A DNA stretch of 64,000 bases from Alcanivoracaceae bacterium (GCA_029213045.1 JARGPN010000006.1:356123-420122), one strand, 5' to 3'. Positions 9,403-19,148 are shown, counted from the first letter of the stretch. Notes: a model not told the origin generated them from the letters alone. Translations and numbers: made by a program.

Positions 9403-9564
9403 TGATAATCCGTCCCAGCGAAAAGAACATGTTAGCACTGTGCATGACGGGGAAAAGGCGTTTATCTAAAACGGCGAGTGCGAAAAAAATAGGAGAGAGG
9501 ATTAGCGACTGGGGAAAAGCAATAACCGCCAACGCAACCTAAGCTGCGCCGGCGGCGAAATATA

Positions 9565-10275
9565 TTAAGGTAAATCTGCGAAATTAATTTCAGCAACTTT
9601 GGCCATCAATAAGGATTCCGCGCTCTTAGTATCCGGCAATTGTTCTGCATAGTTGAACAAATCAATGCGCAATACATAGCGGTCCTTCATAAGCGATACC
9701 AGCGCCCAATCTTCGCCTTCACTGTAAACCGTCGCGTCGGCACCGTTTGGCAGCTTCACCTGACTTGGCAAACGCGCCCTTTCCTCTGCGCTCAATGGAT
9801 CAGTGCCATTACTTGCAACCGGTTTTTTACCCACTTCAATCATCGACTTCTGAGTGGAGATAAGCGACTCAATCGCCTGACGGTTCATATCCAACAAGCC
9901 CTGCCAGTGCGCACCCTGACCTGGCAAATCAGCCAATTCAGTTTTCAACACACTGACCGTGTAGTAGATGCCTTTGTCATCGTCCTCAAATTGGAGGTTT
10001 GCCGTCATAGGTGACTCGCAGCCACGGTAGCTCTCGTCTAAGCCATCCATGCTTTGCGTCGCCGGCAACGCCGCCAACAACTTAGCCAGTTTGCCGCAGG
10101 CGGAACTATCATCTTCGCTTTCACCAGACACACCCGCGACTTCATCGACCATTTTTTCGACTTCGGCGTCTTGCTGTGCCTGCTTGTGCTCGGGAGAATT
10201 GTCGCAGCCGCTCAACGCAGAGAGTGACGCCAGTAAAATAAAAGAGATGGCAACGCCATGTTTGGTAACGCTCAT
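9565..10275 (-). CDS. Lipoprotein of unknown function
   Basis: 236 residues from ATG at 10275, preceded by GGGGATACAA; an ATG four codons earlier would put that ribosome site inside the gene. The signal peptide ends in SALSGC, a type II lipobox with Cys at about residue 24. An acidic low-complexity linker (QQDAEVEKMVDEV) follows, then a soluble domain containing CGKLAKLLAALP and a C-terminal YVLRIDLFNYAEQLP stretch. Asp follows after the Cys, which by the E. coli rule favours the inner membrane. I do not recognise a family. It may be co-transcribed with the small gene upstream at 10304-10627, 28 bases away. Confidence 0.8.
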   Translation of the reverse strand: MSVTKHGVAISFILLASLSALSGCDNSPEHKQAQQDAEVEKMVDEVAGVSGESEDDSSACGKLAKLLAALPATQSMDGLDESYRGCESPMTANLQFEDDDKGIYYTVSVLKTELADLPGQGAHWQGLLDMNRQAIESLISTQKSMIEVGKKPVASNGTDPLSAEERARLPSQVKLPNGADATVYSEGEDWALVSLMKDRYVLRIDLFNYAEQLPDTKSAESLLMAKVAEINFADLP

Positions 10276-10303
10276 TTGTATCCCCAAAGAGAGCCAGAGT
10301 GAA

Positions 10304-10627
10304 TTAATTACCCGATTGTGCTGAACTGCGCGGAAAGCGCAACCTTGAAAGCAATTGAAATGAGCCTAACGGCGCAGAAATAAGCAATAAATTTCCCGTG
10401 ACCCACTCGCGCCAGTGCCCTAGCTCACGGTTCACTTGGACTAGCTTTTCATGGACTAAGCGATAGTCCGCCGGTGAATGGGGAGCATTCCTATTTGCCG
10501 CAAGGTACAACCGTTTGGCGGTAAGGAGGTCCGCCTTGCGAAAAGCGCGATCCCCTTCGCGAAGCAATCGTCTTGCCGTGAAATCAACGCCCTTTTTCTT
10601 CTCTGCCGCCTTCAAATCCATCTTCAT
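10304..10627 (-). CDS. Small hypothetical protein, possibly TPR-like
   Basis: 107 residues. Strongly basic and helical: residues 18-70 (RLLREGDRAFRKADLLTAKR and what follows) have the A/L/Y spacing of a tetratricopeptide-like helix pair. The C-terminus is hydrophobic then Arg/Ser-rich. The ribosome site is weak for both ATG 10627 and ATG 10621. It lies directly upstream of the lipoprotein gene on the same strand. Reality of the gene is supported only by composition and position, so it is a tentative call. Confidence 0.45.
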   Translation of the reverse strand: MKMDLKAAEKKKGVDFTARRLLREGDRAFRKADLLTAKRLYLAANRNAPHSPADYRLVHEKLVQVNRELGHWREWVTGNLLLISAPLGSFQLLSRLRFPRSSAQSGN

Positions 10628-11037
10628 GGTAAATTACACTCTTATTTCTGAGCGCCTTGTTCTTATTTGAACTCTACGCGCCATCCCCTCCATACCGTCG
10701 CGTTAAGCCTTAATGCTAGGGCTCACCCGCGTTGGCCTAATCAGTGACTCCTTAAAGTGCTTTCATCACAACATTCGATAACGCACTGACTTGAAAGAGA
10801 GCCCCCAATTTCCTGCCGCTCGGCTGATTTTTTATTAGTTTTGCGCCAGCTAACAGAAGGAACGTAAGTTACCCGATACCCTCTAGGTACATCTGCCGGA
10901 CTTTCGTCTGAGAGAGCATGGACATGGGTATGAAATTAGAAAAAATGTGATCTATGCACGGATATTAGAGCGCCTCAGGCATACAAAAGGCGCCATAAAA
11001 AAAGAATAACGACTCTTGGGGTCAAGGGAGATACCAA
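10628..11037. other. Intergenic stretch, 410 bases
   Basis: Divergent spacer. A short inverted repeat (GCGCCT at 10970-10975 with AGGCGC at 10988-10993) lies before the next gene, with no U-run. AGGGAG before 11038 is its ribosome site. No RNA gene, repeat family or frame with coding character was recognised. Confidence 0.45.
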
Positions 11038-12258
11038 ATGCGACCATTACGGCAAGGCGCTGTCCTATTAGCTAGTTTATTGCCAATAGCCAGCGGTTTC
11101 GCAGTTGAGGCAAGCGCTACGGATATAAAGCAGTGCGCCGGACTAGAAACCTCTCAATCCGTACAGCCCATCACAGACGCCAGTACGCGTCTTGTTTTGC
11201 AAGCCCTAGTGCAGCCACAGAGTGTTGAAAACCGCTCTTCCCTGTTCGAGCATTACCTTTCCTCAACAGTGGAACACCCAAACAGCGCCCGCAAAGTAGC
11301 AAGCAGTCATGCGCGCTTAGTGCTCGCTGCCGAACGCATTCAACAAGGCCGCTTCGAAGAGGCCCGCCAAACGCTGTCCAAGATTGATCTTTCTAGCACT
11401 GTTGCCGTTGATGCAGCACTGCTCCTTGCCGAGTCATGGCGCCTACAAGGTAACGATGCTCAATCCCAAGCTTGGCTTATTCGCGTTGTGCAGCGTTATT
11501 CTAGCGACCCACAAGCGCTGGATGGCCTTCTTCTCTCGGCACGTGATCTCGCCGCCGATGGCAAAATTCGCGAAGCGTGGGCGCTGTACAGCCTAATCAA
11601 CGATAAGGTGCTGGCGAACGTCGAACAGGTCGGCGCATTGCGCGACAAAGACGACACCCTTGTAGAAGATTTGATTAATACCCGTCTCGATGAAAGCCGG
11701 TCGATCAAATCTCAAATCGTGAAAAACATTCTTCAATCCAATGAACATACAGCCCTAGCCAACATGCGCGACATTATTGAAGCGCGCCAACAGCTCGACT
11801 GTCTGGCGAATGAAGACGAAGGATTAAAAGACGACGCTTGGGATGAATCCATATTGGCGGCAAACGTCACATCATTCCAAACGATGCTGAAAACGGAAGC
11901 TCGTATAAACGAGCAACAGCTGAAAGAACTCAATGCACAGTTAGTCAATGCGCCGCCAGAAGCGCGCCCAGTTATCGAAGCGGAAATCACTAACCTGCAT
12001 GAACAGATGGCGTCTCTGTCTGATCGGCTGAATGAATTACAGAGAGAACAGGCTGAACTTCCAGATGATTCTCTCAGCCAAAAGAAGCAACTTCAGCAGC
12101 GCGTAAAAGCCACTGAACATCGTGTCGAAGAAAACAGAGTGGCCATTCGCCGCGAATTGGATGCTTCTCTGGATTCACTGCAAAATCGTTATCGCGAGCT
12201 GGCTGCTGAAACACAACTGGCTCGGGCTGAGCTGATGCAGCTCTTGGCAAATCGCTAA
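11038..12258 (+). CDS. Exported protein with TPR-like repeats and C-terminal coiled coil
   Basis: 406 residues, ATG at 11038 with AGGGAG seven nt upstream. An N-terminal signal peptide (LLASLLPIASGFAVEASA) suggests export to the periplasm. Residues about 85-180 contain helical repeats (RLVLAAERIQQGRFEEARQT) typical of tetratricopeptide folds. Residues about 275-400 are a long heptad-rich coiled coil (QQLKELNAQLVNAPPEARPV region onward, Gln/Glu/Arg/Leu-rich). Such proteins often act as envelope scaffolds, but no family or partner is evident. It is a single unit ended by a strong terminator. Confidence 0.8.
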   Translation: MRPLRQGAVLLASLLPIASGFAVEASATDIKQCAGLETSQSVQPITDASTRLVLQALVQPQSVENRSSLFEHYLSSTVEHPNSARKVASSHARLVLAAERIQQGRFEEARQTLSKIDLSSTVAVDAALLLAESWRLQGNDAQSQAWLIRVVQRYSSDPQALDGLLLSARDLAADGKIREAWALYSLINDKVLANVEQVGALRDKDDTLVEDLINTRLDESRSIKSQIVKNILQSNEHTALANMRDIIEARQQLDCLANEDEGLKDDAWDESILAANVTSFQTMLKTEARINEQQLKELNAQLVNAPPEARPVIEAEITNLHEQMASLSDRLNELQREQAELPDDSLSQKKQLQQRVKATEHRVEENRVAIRRELDASLDSLQNRYRELAAETQLARAELMQLLANR

Positions 12259-12286
12259 ACACCCTAAGCGAACAAGCGCTGAGAAC

Positions 12287-12329
12287 AAAAAGGCCGCCGT
12301 CTCACCAAGAAGGCGGCCTTTTTATTTTC
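12287..12329. terminator. Strong bidirectional terminator
   Basis: Arms AAAAAGGCCGCC (12287-12298) and GGCGGCCTTTTT (12312-12323) pair over 12 bp, with an A-run on the left and TTTTTATTTT on the right. It separates the convergent coiled-coil gene and LuxR-type gene and can stop transcription from both sides. Confidence 0.92.
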
Positions 12330-12363
12330 AGACGGATGGCCACTCATCACCTCATTGCTACTT

Positions 12364-13590
12364 TCATATCCCATCACTTTTAATCTTGTCCTTAAATCCA
12401 AATCGCTCTGGCGCCCTATTCGCCATAACAATCGCTTCCGCTCTGGAACCAACTTTTAACTTCCCAAAAATATTCTTGATGTGCCACTTAATGGTCGTCA
12501 CTGCAACGCCGGATTGTTCGCTGATTTCCTTATTGGAAATACCCTTACGTAGTAAATCCAAAATATCTGTTTCACGGGTCGTTAACCTATCGATTGCCGC
12601 ATTGTCACCTGCCGCCGCGCCGATTTCTTCTACCTGAGCGGATGCATTGAATGAAGCAAGCATCGCTGCGTACATACTCGGCGCATTAATAACGTTGTGT
12701 TTTATCTGCGTGAGAATAAGCGCATAAAGTCGCAACCCTTCGTCCGACTCAACCCTATTTAGATACGGAATACCGCGGCCTAAAGCCGGCTGACTAATTC
12801 GAGTATCGGGTTTATCGCTGAATCCATGGCGCCATGCCTCCACTACGCGATTCGCCTCGGAAACCGTTGCCGATTGAGACAAAGCCATCAGCCCCAATTT
12901 AACACCCGCAGTCCAGCCTTCTGTCATTGTTAGTAACTGGTTGCGACACTCTTCAGCCAATGAAGGGCACAATCGCTCGCTCAATTCCATAATTTCGGAT
13001 TCCGAGAAGCGCAAATCATGATGATCAATCACTTGCGCACGACCATCTAGCTTTAATCGACTCAATGAAAACCGAGGATGGGTATGACTCGCGACTATAA
13101 AGTGAATATTATGGGGAAGCCTCGCTATCAACTCCGCAAACATTTCATGAATAAATATGCTGTCGGCGCAATGAAAGTCATCAACCAAAATATACAAAGG
13201 CGTTTCAATTGACGACAACGCGTCGGCCAATCGTTCGGCAAGCACCTGAGACTGTTTCCCTGGTTCAACACTGGGATCATCACAAGAAAGACCATGGTAA
13301 TTCGAGACCATATCGCTCAGTGCGCTATTTAAACGATTTAAAAAATGGGACGGGTCCGCATCGCACTGATCTAAATTAATCACCGCTAACGGCAACTCTG
13401 GATGCGTATTTCGCCACTGCATAAGAAGCGTTGATTTACCGCTCCCCGCTGGCGCCAACAAAAGCGTGAGCGCGTAATTGTCGGCGCGATTCAACAGCGC
13501 AACGAGATCGGCGCGGTTTACGTAGGCGTCGTTTAGGTAGCCATCTAACGAAGCTAATTCTTTATCGGTATTATTTTTTATTTTTCTCAT
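12364..13590 (-). CDS. Compact MalT-like LuxR-family ATP-dependent regulator
   Basis: 408 residues. The N-terminus has a STAND/AP-ATPase P-loop, LAPAGSGKSTLL near residue 50, and a Walker-B-like LYILVDDFHCAD near residue 130. The C-terminal 65 residues are a LuxR helix-turn-helix (LTTRETDILDLLRKGISNKE, then TTIKWHIKNIFGKL). MalT proteins are near 900 residues with a large TPR sensor domain; here that domain is almost absent and about 100 residues join ATPase and DNA-binding parts. It is divergent from the RoxA-like gene, which it may control. Partner or ligand is unknown. Confidence 0.88.
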   Translation of the reverse strand: MRKIKNNTDKELASLDGYLNDAYVNRADLVALLNRADNYALTLLLAPAGSGKSTLLMQWRNTHPELPLAVINLDQCDADPSHFLNRLNSALSDMVSNYHGLSCDDPSVEPGKQSQVLAERLADALSSIETPLYILVDDFHCADSIFIHEMFAELIARLPHNIHFIVASHTHPRFSLSRLKLDGRAQVIDHHDLRFSESEIMELSERLCPSLAEECRNQLLTMTEGWTAGVKLGLMALSQSATVSEANRVVEAWRHGFSDKPDTRISQPALGRGIPYLNRVESDEGLRLYALILTQIKHNVINAPSMYAAMLASFNASAQVEEIGAAAGDNAAIDRLTTRETDILDLLRKGISNKEISEQSGVAVTTIKWHIKNIFGKLKVGSRAEAIVMANRAPERFGFKDKIKSDGI

Positions 13591-13752
13591 GCCATCTTCT
13601 TATTATGTCGGCATTTAAGGACTTAAACAGTAGCACAAAGCCTATTCTCAAACAGTACGAACGTTCAAAAAACCCTACTTTAGGAGGGCGATATTTGATT
13701 CACGTCATGGCAGTGTAACCGCGTTGATACATCCACAAGGAGGGTCATAAAA

Positions 13753-16071
13753 ATGATAAAGGCTCATCATCTTTTCGGTATTTTTATTTTTACGCCGCTG
13801 TTCAGCGGTTGCATTGGCGAATCAGTCGGCGAGTTTCCGGATCAGGAAGTCACATGTGGTTTCGACGCAGCGCGTGAACTTAACCGTGCCGTTTCCTCAT
13901 TGAATTTCCCCTCGCCTGTTATTAACACGATAAAAATTAATGGCGTTCAGGTTTGGAGCCTGAGCAATCCATCCGTTGCGCCGACATTCCGCCCAGGCGA
14001 TGTAGTCACGTTAATGGGCTCAGGTTTGGGCAATGGCCCTGACATTGATTTCACTAAGCTGATGATCGGCAATAGCCGAATCCTCGAAACCGACTTGGTG
14101 ATGTATAAGCAAGTTCTCGACATTAGCAAGCAGGTCAATTTCGAAAAGCCCGAGCTCCATAGCAGCTGGAGCAAAGATGTACTTTCGTGGAAGAACAACG
14201 AAGTAAAATTCCGCGTGCCGACTCATGTTAGCGAAGGGCCGCTAAAACTGCAGGTGCAGAAACGGGTTGGCTATAATACTTCCCTCACCAAACCAGGCAG
14301 TGCACACAACGTCATTGATGCACAAACCAAGCGCATCACCGACGAAGACTTCACTCATTCCTGCGATGTTGTTTCAAAATTGTCAGAGACTAAATCGGCG
14401 CAGCCTATAGACGTTAATGTTATTAACCCGAACATAAACGCCTTGGTTAAACGTGGTCGCGAAATTTTCTGGTCGTACGACTACAACATTGGCTTGGCGC
14501 ACAAGGTTAGAAATCTCGATTGGACGAAAATCTTTGAATATAAGACCGTCGATCCTATTACGCGTCAAACGGCTGATCCGGCGCTGCTCTTTGGTGCTTA
14601 TAAAACAGTCACAGGCGAAGTTCCCGACGAAGCTATCAAGGATGTTTACTTCAATCCCTATCCTCAGCCCAACCCTATTCCAGGACTACTGACGGTGAAC
14701 AAGCAGCTCACCAAAGGCAACACACGTGATACTGGCTGGGTTGGCTACCGTTACGCGGAATCTAATCACCCTTATACCGGAAAAGGGTCTTGGGCTGGAT
14801 TTAACTGCGCGTCCTGCCATAGCTATCGCATCACTTATGAACCAGCGCCGAATCAGCAAGTCACTAAAGTTATTCCAGGCCTACCGAACCCAGAGTGGTC
14901 GATGAAGTGGTCTATCTTGGGCGATAAAAAAGGATCTACCACCGCAACCTTTGACGGCATTGAAGCCAAAGAACCAGGCCCAGCGTTCGACCCCAACTCG
15001 AAAGATATTGATCGCACCACATTGATCTATTACATGCCGGCCGGTACTGGTGAACACAATATGATTCGCGCATCGAATGAAGGAAGCGAAACGGATAACG
15101 ATCACCAATTCTCGCCAATCGCCATTCCTAACGTCACCAACTACATGGCGATTCGCCGTTCGCTTTCACACACTGAATCGTATGTCGGCTTTGAAGGCTC
15201 TTATATCCACGCAGAAGAACCAGATGGCGCGATGGGATCAATGAGCGCCGACGCCTTGAAGGCGCTCACTGCGTATATGACCGTGCTCGATGAAGACGAC
15301 GATGACTTGCGTAACGTTGGTTTATATCGCTGGTTAAAGAGCACCAATAAACTCGCGGCGCAAACAGGTTCTAGCTCTTTATCTGAAGGTGCTTTTGTAC
15401 AAACCGGTTGGCAGTCTTTTGCGGGTGTAAGCAACGTGGTTAGCCAAGGCAAACAAATATTTGATCGCGACTGCGGCAGTTGCCACACCGATCAAATGGG
15501 TGCCCACACCAATGAACGCATGTTCCGCCTAGATGAAGTCGGCCGTTTCTTCGCGCCGACGATCTATCAAAAGGATCAGCAATCCATTCGCGCCAATTAT
15601 TTACGTGACATGTATTGGACGCAATCGCGAGGACTGCTTAGCGATGGTCACGTACGTAACCTCGAAGACTTGGTTAGCCCTGATCGCTGCACAGAAGGGA
15701 CCGCCCTGTACAATCAATACTACACATTGCATGCGCCTGTTCGTCCCGAGCCAGGCTCACCGGATCAACCGAAACCTTGGCCGGACCTCAACCGTAAAGG
15801 CGATGCGTTTCGCGTCTACAAAAATGTGGAGTACAGCAGCAGCGACACATCCACCAAACGCAATCGCTTTATTGAACGTCACAAATACTTTGTCGAAGTG
15901 CCGTGGGATAGCGAGAACTACTATTGGGATTACCAAAAAATGCGTGCCGAATACGGCCCAGAAGAAATGGGCACTGCAACGCCAATCGGTTTGCCTGCAG
16001 CGCCGCACCCTTGGTGCGCAGCGTCTGCGTCAGACATAGATCCGCTAGTCCAGTACGTATTAACGCTCTAG
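13753..16071 (+). CDS. RoxA/RoxB-like dihaem cytochrome c lipoprotein
   Basis: 772 residues, ATG at 13753 behind AAGGAGG. The N-terminus ends in the lipobox FSGC. Residues about 60-170 look like an IPT/TIG-type beta sandwich (FRPGDVVTLMGSGLGNGPDI). Two c-type haem sites occur: CASCH at 352-356 and CGSCH at 574-578. Spacing, length and the motif RGLLSDGHVRNLEDLV place it near the dihaem oxygenase/peroxidase group that includes rubber oxygenases RoxA and RoxB. RoxA-type proteins cleave polyisoprene oxidatively outside the cell; this lipoprotein would be tethered to the envelope. Substrate is inference and another oxidative role is possible. Confidence 0.78.
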   Translation: MIKAHHLFGIFIFTPLFSGCIGESVGEFPDQEVTCGFDAARELNRAVSSLNFPSPVINTIKINGVQVWSLSNPSVAPTFRPGDVVTLMGSGLGNGPDIDFTKLMIGNSRILETDLVMYKQVLDISKQVNFEKPELHSSWSKDVLSWKNNEVKFRVPTHVSEGPLKLQVQKRVGYNTSLTKPGSAHNVIDAQTKRITDEDFTHSCDVVSKLSETKSAQPIDVNVINPNINALVKRGREIFWSYDYNIGLAHKVRNLDWTKIFEYKTVDPITRQTADPALLFGAYKTVTGEVPDEAIKDVYFNPYPQPNPIPGLLTVNKQLTKGNTRDTGWVGYRYAESNHPYTGKGSWAGFNCASCHSYRITYEPAPNQQVTKVIPGLPNPEWSMKWSILGDKKGSTTATFDGIEAKEPGPAFDPNSKDIDRTTLIYYMPAGTGEHNMIRASNEGSETDNDHQFSPIAIPNVTNYMAIRRSLSHTESYVGFEGSYIHAEEPDGAMGSMSADALKALTAYMTVLDEDDDDLRNVGLYRWLKSTNKLAAQTGSSSLSEGAFVQTGWQSFAGVSNVVSQGKQIFDRDCGSCHTDQMGAHTNERMFRLDEVGRFFAPTIYQKDQQSIRANYLRDMYWTQSRGLLSDGHVRNLEDLVSPDRCTEGTALYNQYYTLHAPVRPEPGSPDQPKPWPDLNRKGDAFRVYKNVEYSSSDTSTKRNRFIERHKYFVEVPWDSENYYWDYQKMRAEYGPEEMGTATPIGLPAAPHPWCAASASDIDPLVQYVLTL

Positions 16072-16089
16072 CGCAAGCAAGGCGTGATC

Positions 16090-16124
16090 AAAGCGGCCAA
16101 GCGTAGAGCTTGGCCGCTTTTTTA
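16090..16124 (+). terminator. Rho-independent terminator after the dihaem protein gene
   Basis: A 13-bp perfect stem AAAGCGGCCAAGC / GCTTGGCCGCTTT (16090-16102 and 16108-16120), 5-nt loop, continues into seven T residues 16118-16124. Confidence 0.95.
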
Positions 16125-16128
16125 TTGT

Positions 16129-16539
16129 CTACGAAAAAACTGGCACATCTAAAAAAATAAGCACCAAGTTCCACACTGCCAGCCCCAATATCACACACCA
16201 ACTTGCCAACATACCGCCAAATCGAAATATAGAATAACGTCCCCCGGAAACGGTCATGCCCCACGCATGTGAAAGCCGACTCAAGATCATCACCGCACCC
16301 ACCGCCGCTAATGCCGTTGTATTGCCGCCATTTATCTCACACACCAACATTAACAAAAGCGTGATCAGTATGTTTTCAACCGCATTGCCGTGCACACGCA
16401 TGGCAACCGCTAAATCTCGGTGATCTCGCTCGCCGATACCGCACTGGTACAGGCGACGCATATTGGCGACTCGATAGGCCAAATAAACAATGAAGAGTGC
16501 GGAAAGTGCAGTATAAAAAGCGGTAATCGTAGCGCTCAT
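16129..16539 (-). CDS. MAPEG family membrane protein
   Basis: 136 residues with four predicted membrane helices. It has the MAPEG signature: a first helix, then ERDHRDLAVAMRVHGNAVEN, where the Arg and the following Glu/Asn bind glutathione in eukaryotic members. Length and order match bacterial YecN-like MAPEG proteins, whose enzymatic role is unproven. AGGAGAACTTTT lies just before ATG 16539. It is 45 bases upstream of no other gene on its strand except the GGDEF-EAL gene behind it (starting 19148), so the two could share a unit only weakly. Confidence 0.92.
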   Translation of the reverse strand: MSATITAFYTALSALFIVYLAYRVANMRRLYQCGIGERDHRDLAVAMRVHGNAVENILITLLLMLVCEINGGNTTALAAVGAVMILSRLSHAWGMTVSGGRYSIFRFGGMLASWCVILGLAVWNLVLIFLDVPVFS

Positions 16540-16583
16540 AAAAGTTCTCCTGTGCTAACTCTCAAGTGAGAGTGATCGCTACA

Positions 16584-19148
16584 TTAAAACCCCTTTCCCA
16601 CCACTGCGGATTGACTGCTTTTATCCTCTTCGACAGCGAAGAAGTCAGTCATGCGTAAATTGATTAGCCGAGTAGCAGCTTCTACGGCCATCGGTTTAGA
16701 GATAAGGTAACCCTGAACATAATCGCAGCCCAACTCTTGTACTGCGCGTAACTGCTCAATCGTCTCAACACCTTCAGCGATTACATCCATCCCCAGACTA
16801 TTACCCAATGATGAAATCGTTTTAACGATCACGGCATCATTGCCACCCTGAGTCAGGTGCTGAACAAAGGAGCGATCAATCTTTAATGCATTGGCGCGAA
16901 AGCGTGTTAAATAATTCAGCGATGAATAGCCCGTCCCAAAATCATCAATATAAATTTGCACGCCAGCCTGACGAAATAGCTGGATATTGCGCATGCATGC
17001 GTCCGCATTGGCAATAATTTGTGTTTCAGTAATTTCCAATCGCAATGCATCCGGCGTCAGCCCCGTTTGGCGAATAATGGTTATTACTTCATTCGGGGTC
17101 ATTTCAGCAGCAAAATAATCCGCACTGAGATTTACGCTTACTGACATATTGGCGGCAGCCGGAATTTCGCGCCGCCATGTCGACAATTGGGCCGCCGCTT
17201 GGCGCAACAACTGGCGGGTCATGGGCGTCATCAAGCCAGTTTCTTCGGCCAACGAAATAAACATATCCGGCATTAGCCAACCCTGCTCAGCATGGCGCCA
17301 ACGCACTAAGGACTCGAAGCCACTTAGTCGCCCGGTTTTCAAACAAACAATTGGCTGGTAATGCAAAATTAATTCGTTCTTTTCAATCGCATTTTTCAAA
17401 TCTGTGGTCAGCTTCAAACGATGCCGCACACGCTCAAGCATATGATCCGCAAAAATCGAATAGCCACCTCTACATTCTTCTTTAGCGTAAGATTTTGCTG
17501 TATCCGCATCACGCAATAGCTCTTCCGCCTTTTTATAAGCTCGGTTCCCTAGCGCAATACCCACCGTCACGCCCATTTCTATATGGTTGTCTTCCAATAC
17601 CACAGGCTGACGCAGTTGTTCTTGAATACGGTGCACGGCATCAATCGCATCCTGCTGGCCAGAAATGCCATCAAGCAGCACAGCGAATTCGTCTCCGCCT
17701 ACTCGGGCGATAATATCTTTTTCATGTAGCGCACGTTGCAGGCGTTGCGCCAAACTGGCAAGCAAGCCATCTCCGGCTGCGTGACCCAAACTGTCGTTAA
17801 CCCATTTAAATCTATCTACATCAAGGAAGAGTAATGCGAAGCTGTGCTGCAAATTATCTTGATGGCGTGTCAGTGCTTCACGAATTGCAGAAAGCATATA
17901 TACGCGATTTGCCACCCCTGTTAGGCCATCATGTGACGCCATATTTTGTAGTTGTTGTTGCTGCCGATCGCGCTCAAAAATCCGCGTAAACTGAAGTCCC
18001 ACCTGCTCCATCATTTCTAACATGACCGCATCAGGTACTTCTGTACGCATGGAAAAGAACTCTTGTACGGCGATTAAATGAGAATCAGAGGTCACGGGAA
18101 ACGCCAAATGAGTCAGCGGGCGATTTTCATCCATCATCAATTGCTCAGCCCGCCACAAGGCTCGTCCCTGCATTGCCGCGTCGCTGGCCAGTTCAGATAC
18201 GCTGTCCAGCGGCCATTGCAATTGCAACGCCTGATTCCACTCTTGCTGTCGATCTGAATGCGGAAAGTGTGTGAAAGGAATTAACTTTTTATTGTCCTGA
18301 TACCGAGAAACTCGCCCCGCAATCCAACCCATATGCGCACACACTCGGCCGAGTGCAATCTGCATAACATGTTGAAAATCCGCGCCATCGACTTCTAATG
18401 AACGAAGCTCATTGAGTAGCAGCTGGCTTTCTTGGCGACTGCAGAGTAGCTGAATAAAGTCACGCCGCGCCGCATATTCGAGCATATAACCGTTAATGGC
18501 ACAGATAAGTAATGGCACGAAAAAATACAGCAATGCATTCAACCAAGAAGGCTGAATGTCGTTAATCAAGGCGAAAGTTCCCGCCACAACAAACGCCGAC
18601 AGCGCTCCGCGTAACGCGAGCAGTGTGCTTAAACGCAACACGGAAAACGCCACAAACAACACGTAAATTGTTTCAAAGGCTGCTACTTGGCCTAGATAGT
18701 TATTACCGAGCAACATGGCACCGTAAATGGTACCGCTTAGACAAAAGAAGACGCCAAAGCCTAGCGTCACTTCTACATAGCTATCTAACTTAGGAACTCG
18801 CGTGGCCAGCAAAATAGCAAACAGCACCGCACCAATCGGCACCACCGCATAGCGAAACCAAACCGTGGCGTGGGCGTCACTGGTCAGCACCCCCACCGGG
18901 AGAACAACTAATAAATAGAGGCCGAACAAACCAAAAATGGATTTGCGCAACAAATGAGCGGCACGGGAGCGGGAGTGCCGGCGAAATGCTGTTTCCAGCA
19001 TCGGAGGCAAACGCAATAACGCCTGAACACCTCCGGAGAGGATGTCTCTTAACTGTCGAACATCGATATTTGCCAAATCCGTTGGCGTAAGACCGGCGGT
19101 GTTGCCCGTCTGAAGTCCATTTCCTGCGGAGGTTTGCCCTTCATACAT
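16584..19148 (-). CDS. Membrane GAF-GGDEF-EAL cyclic-di-GMP enzyme
   Basis: 854 residues. Residues about 70-230 hold six or so membrane helices, followed by a GAF-like domain (about 255-400). The GGDEF diguanylate cyclase domain has an intact GGDEF motif near residue 484. The upstream inhibitory I-site RxxD is HEKD here, so product inhibition by that site is probably lost. The EAL phosphodiesterase domain follows, with ESL at about 612 in place of EAL, then the metal and catalytic motifs LEITET, DDFGTGYSSL and AEGVET. Both domains look catalytically complete, so it may make and break c-di-GMP at the membrane. It is a single gene. Confidence 0.95.
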   Translation of the reverse strand: MYEGQTSAGNGLQTGNTAGLTPTDLANIDVRQLRDILSGGVQALLRLPPMLETAFRRHSRSRAAHLLRKSIFGLFGLYLLVVLPVGVLTSDAHATVWFRYAVVPIGAVLFAILLATRVPKLDSYVEVTLGFGVFFCLSGTIYGAMLLGNNYLGQVAAFETIYVLFVAFSVLRLSTLLALRGALSAFVVAGTFALINDIQPSWLNALLYFFVPLLICAINGYMLEYAARRDFIQLLCSRQESQLLLNELRSLEVDGADFQHVMQIALGRVCAHMGWIAGRVSRYQDNKKLIPFTHFPHSDRQQEWNQALQLQWPLDSVSELASDAAMQGRALWRAEQLMMDENRPLTHLAFPVTSDSHLIAVQEFFSMRTEVPDAVMLEMMEQVGLQFTRIFERDRQQQQLQNMASHDGLTGVANRVYMLSAIREALTRHQDNLQHSFALLFLDVDRFKWVNDSLGHAAGDGLLASLAQRLQRALHEKDIIARVGGDEFAVLLDGISGQQDAIDAVHRIQEQLRQPVVLEDNHIEMGVTVGIALGNRAYKKAEELLRDADTAKSYAKEECRGGYSIFADHMLERVRHRLKLTTDLKNAIEKNELILHYQPIVCLKTGRLSGFESLVRWRHAEQGWLMPDMFISLAEETGLMTPMTRQLLRQAAAQLSTWRREIPAAANMSVSVNLSADYFAAEMTPNEVITIIRQTGLTPDALRLEITETQIIANADACMRNIQLFRQAGVQIYIDDFGTGYSSLNYLTRFRANALKIDRSFVQHLTQGGNDAVIVKTISSLGNSLGMDVIAEGVETIEQLRAVQELGCDYVQGYLISKPMAVEAATRLINLRMTDFFAVEEDKSSQSAVVGKGF

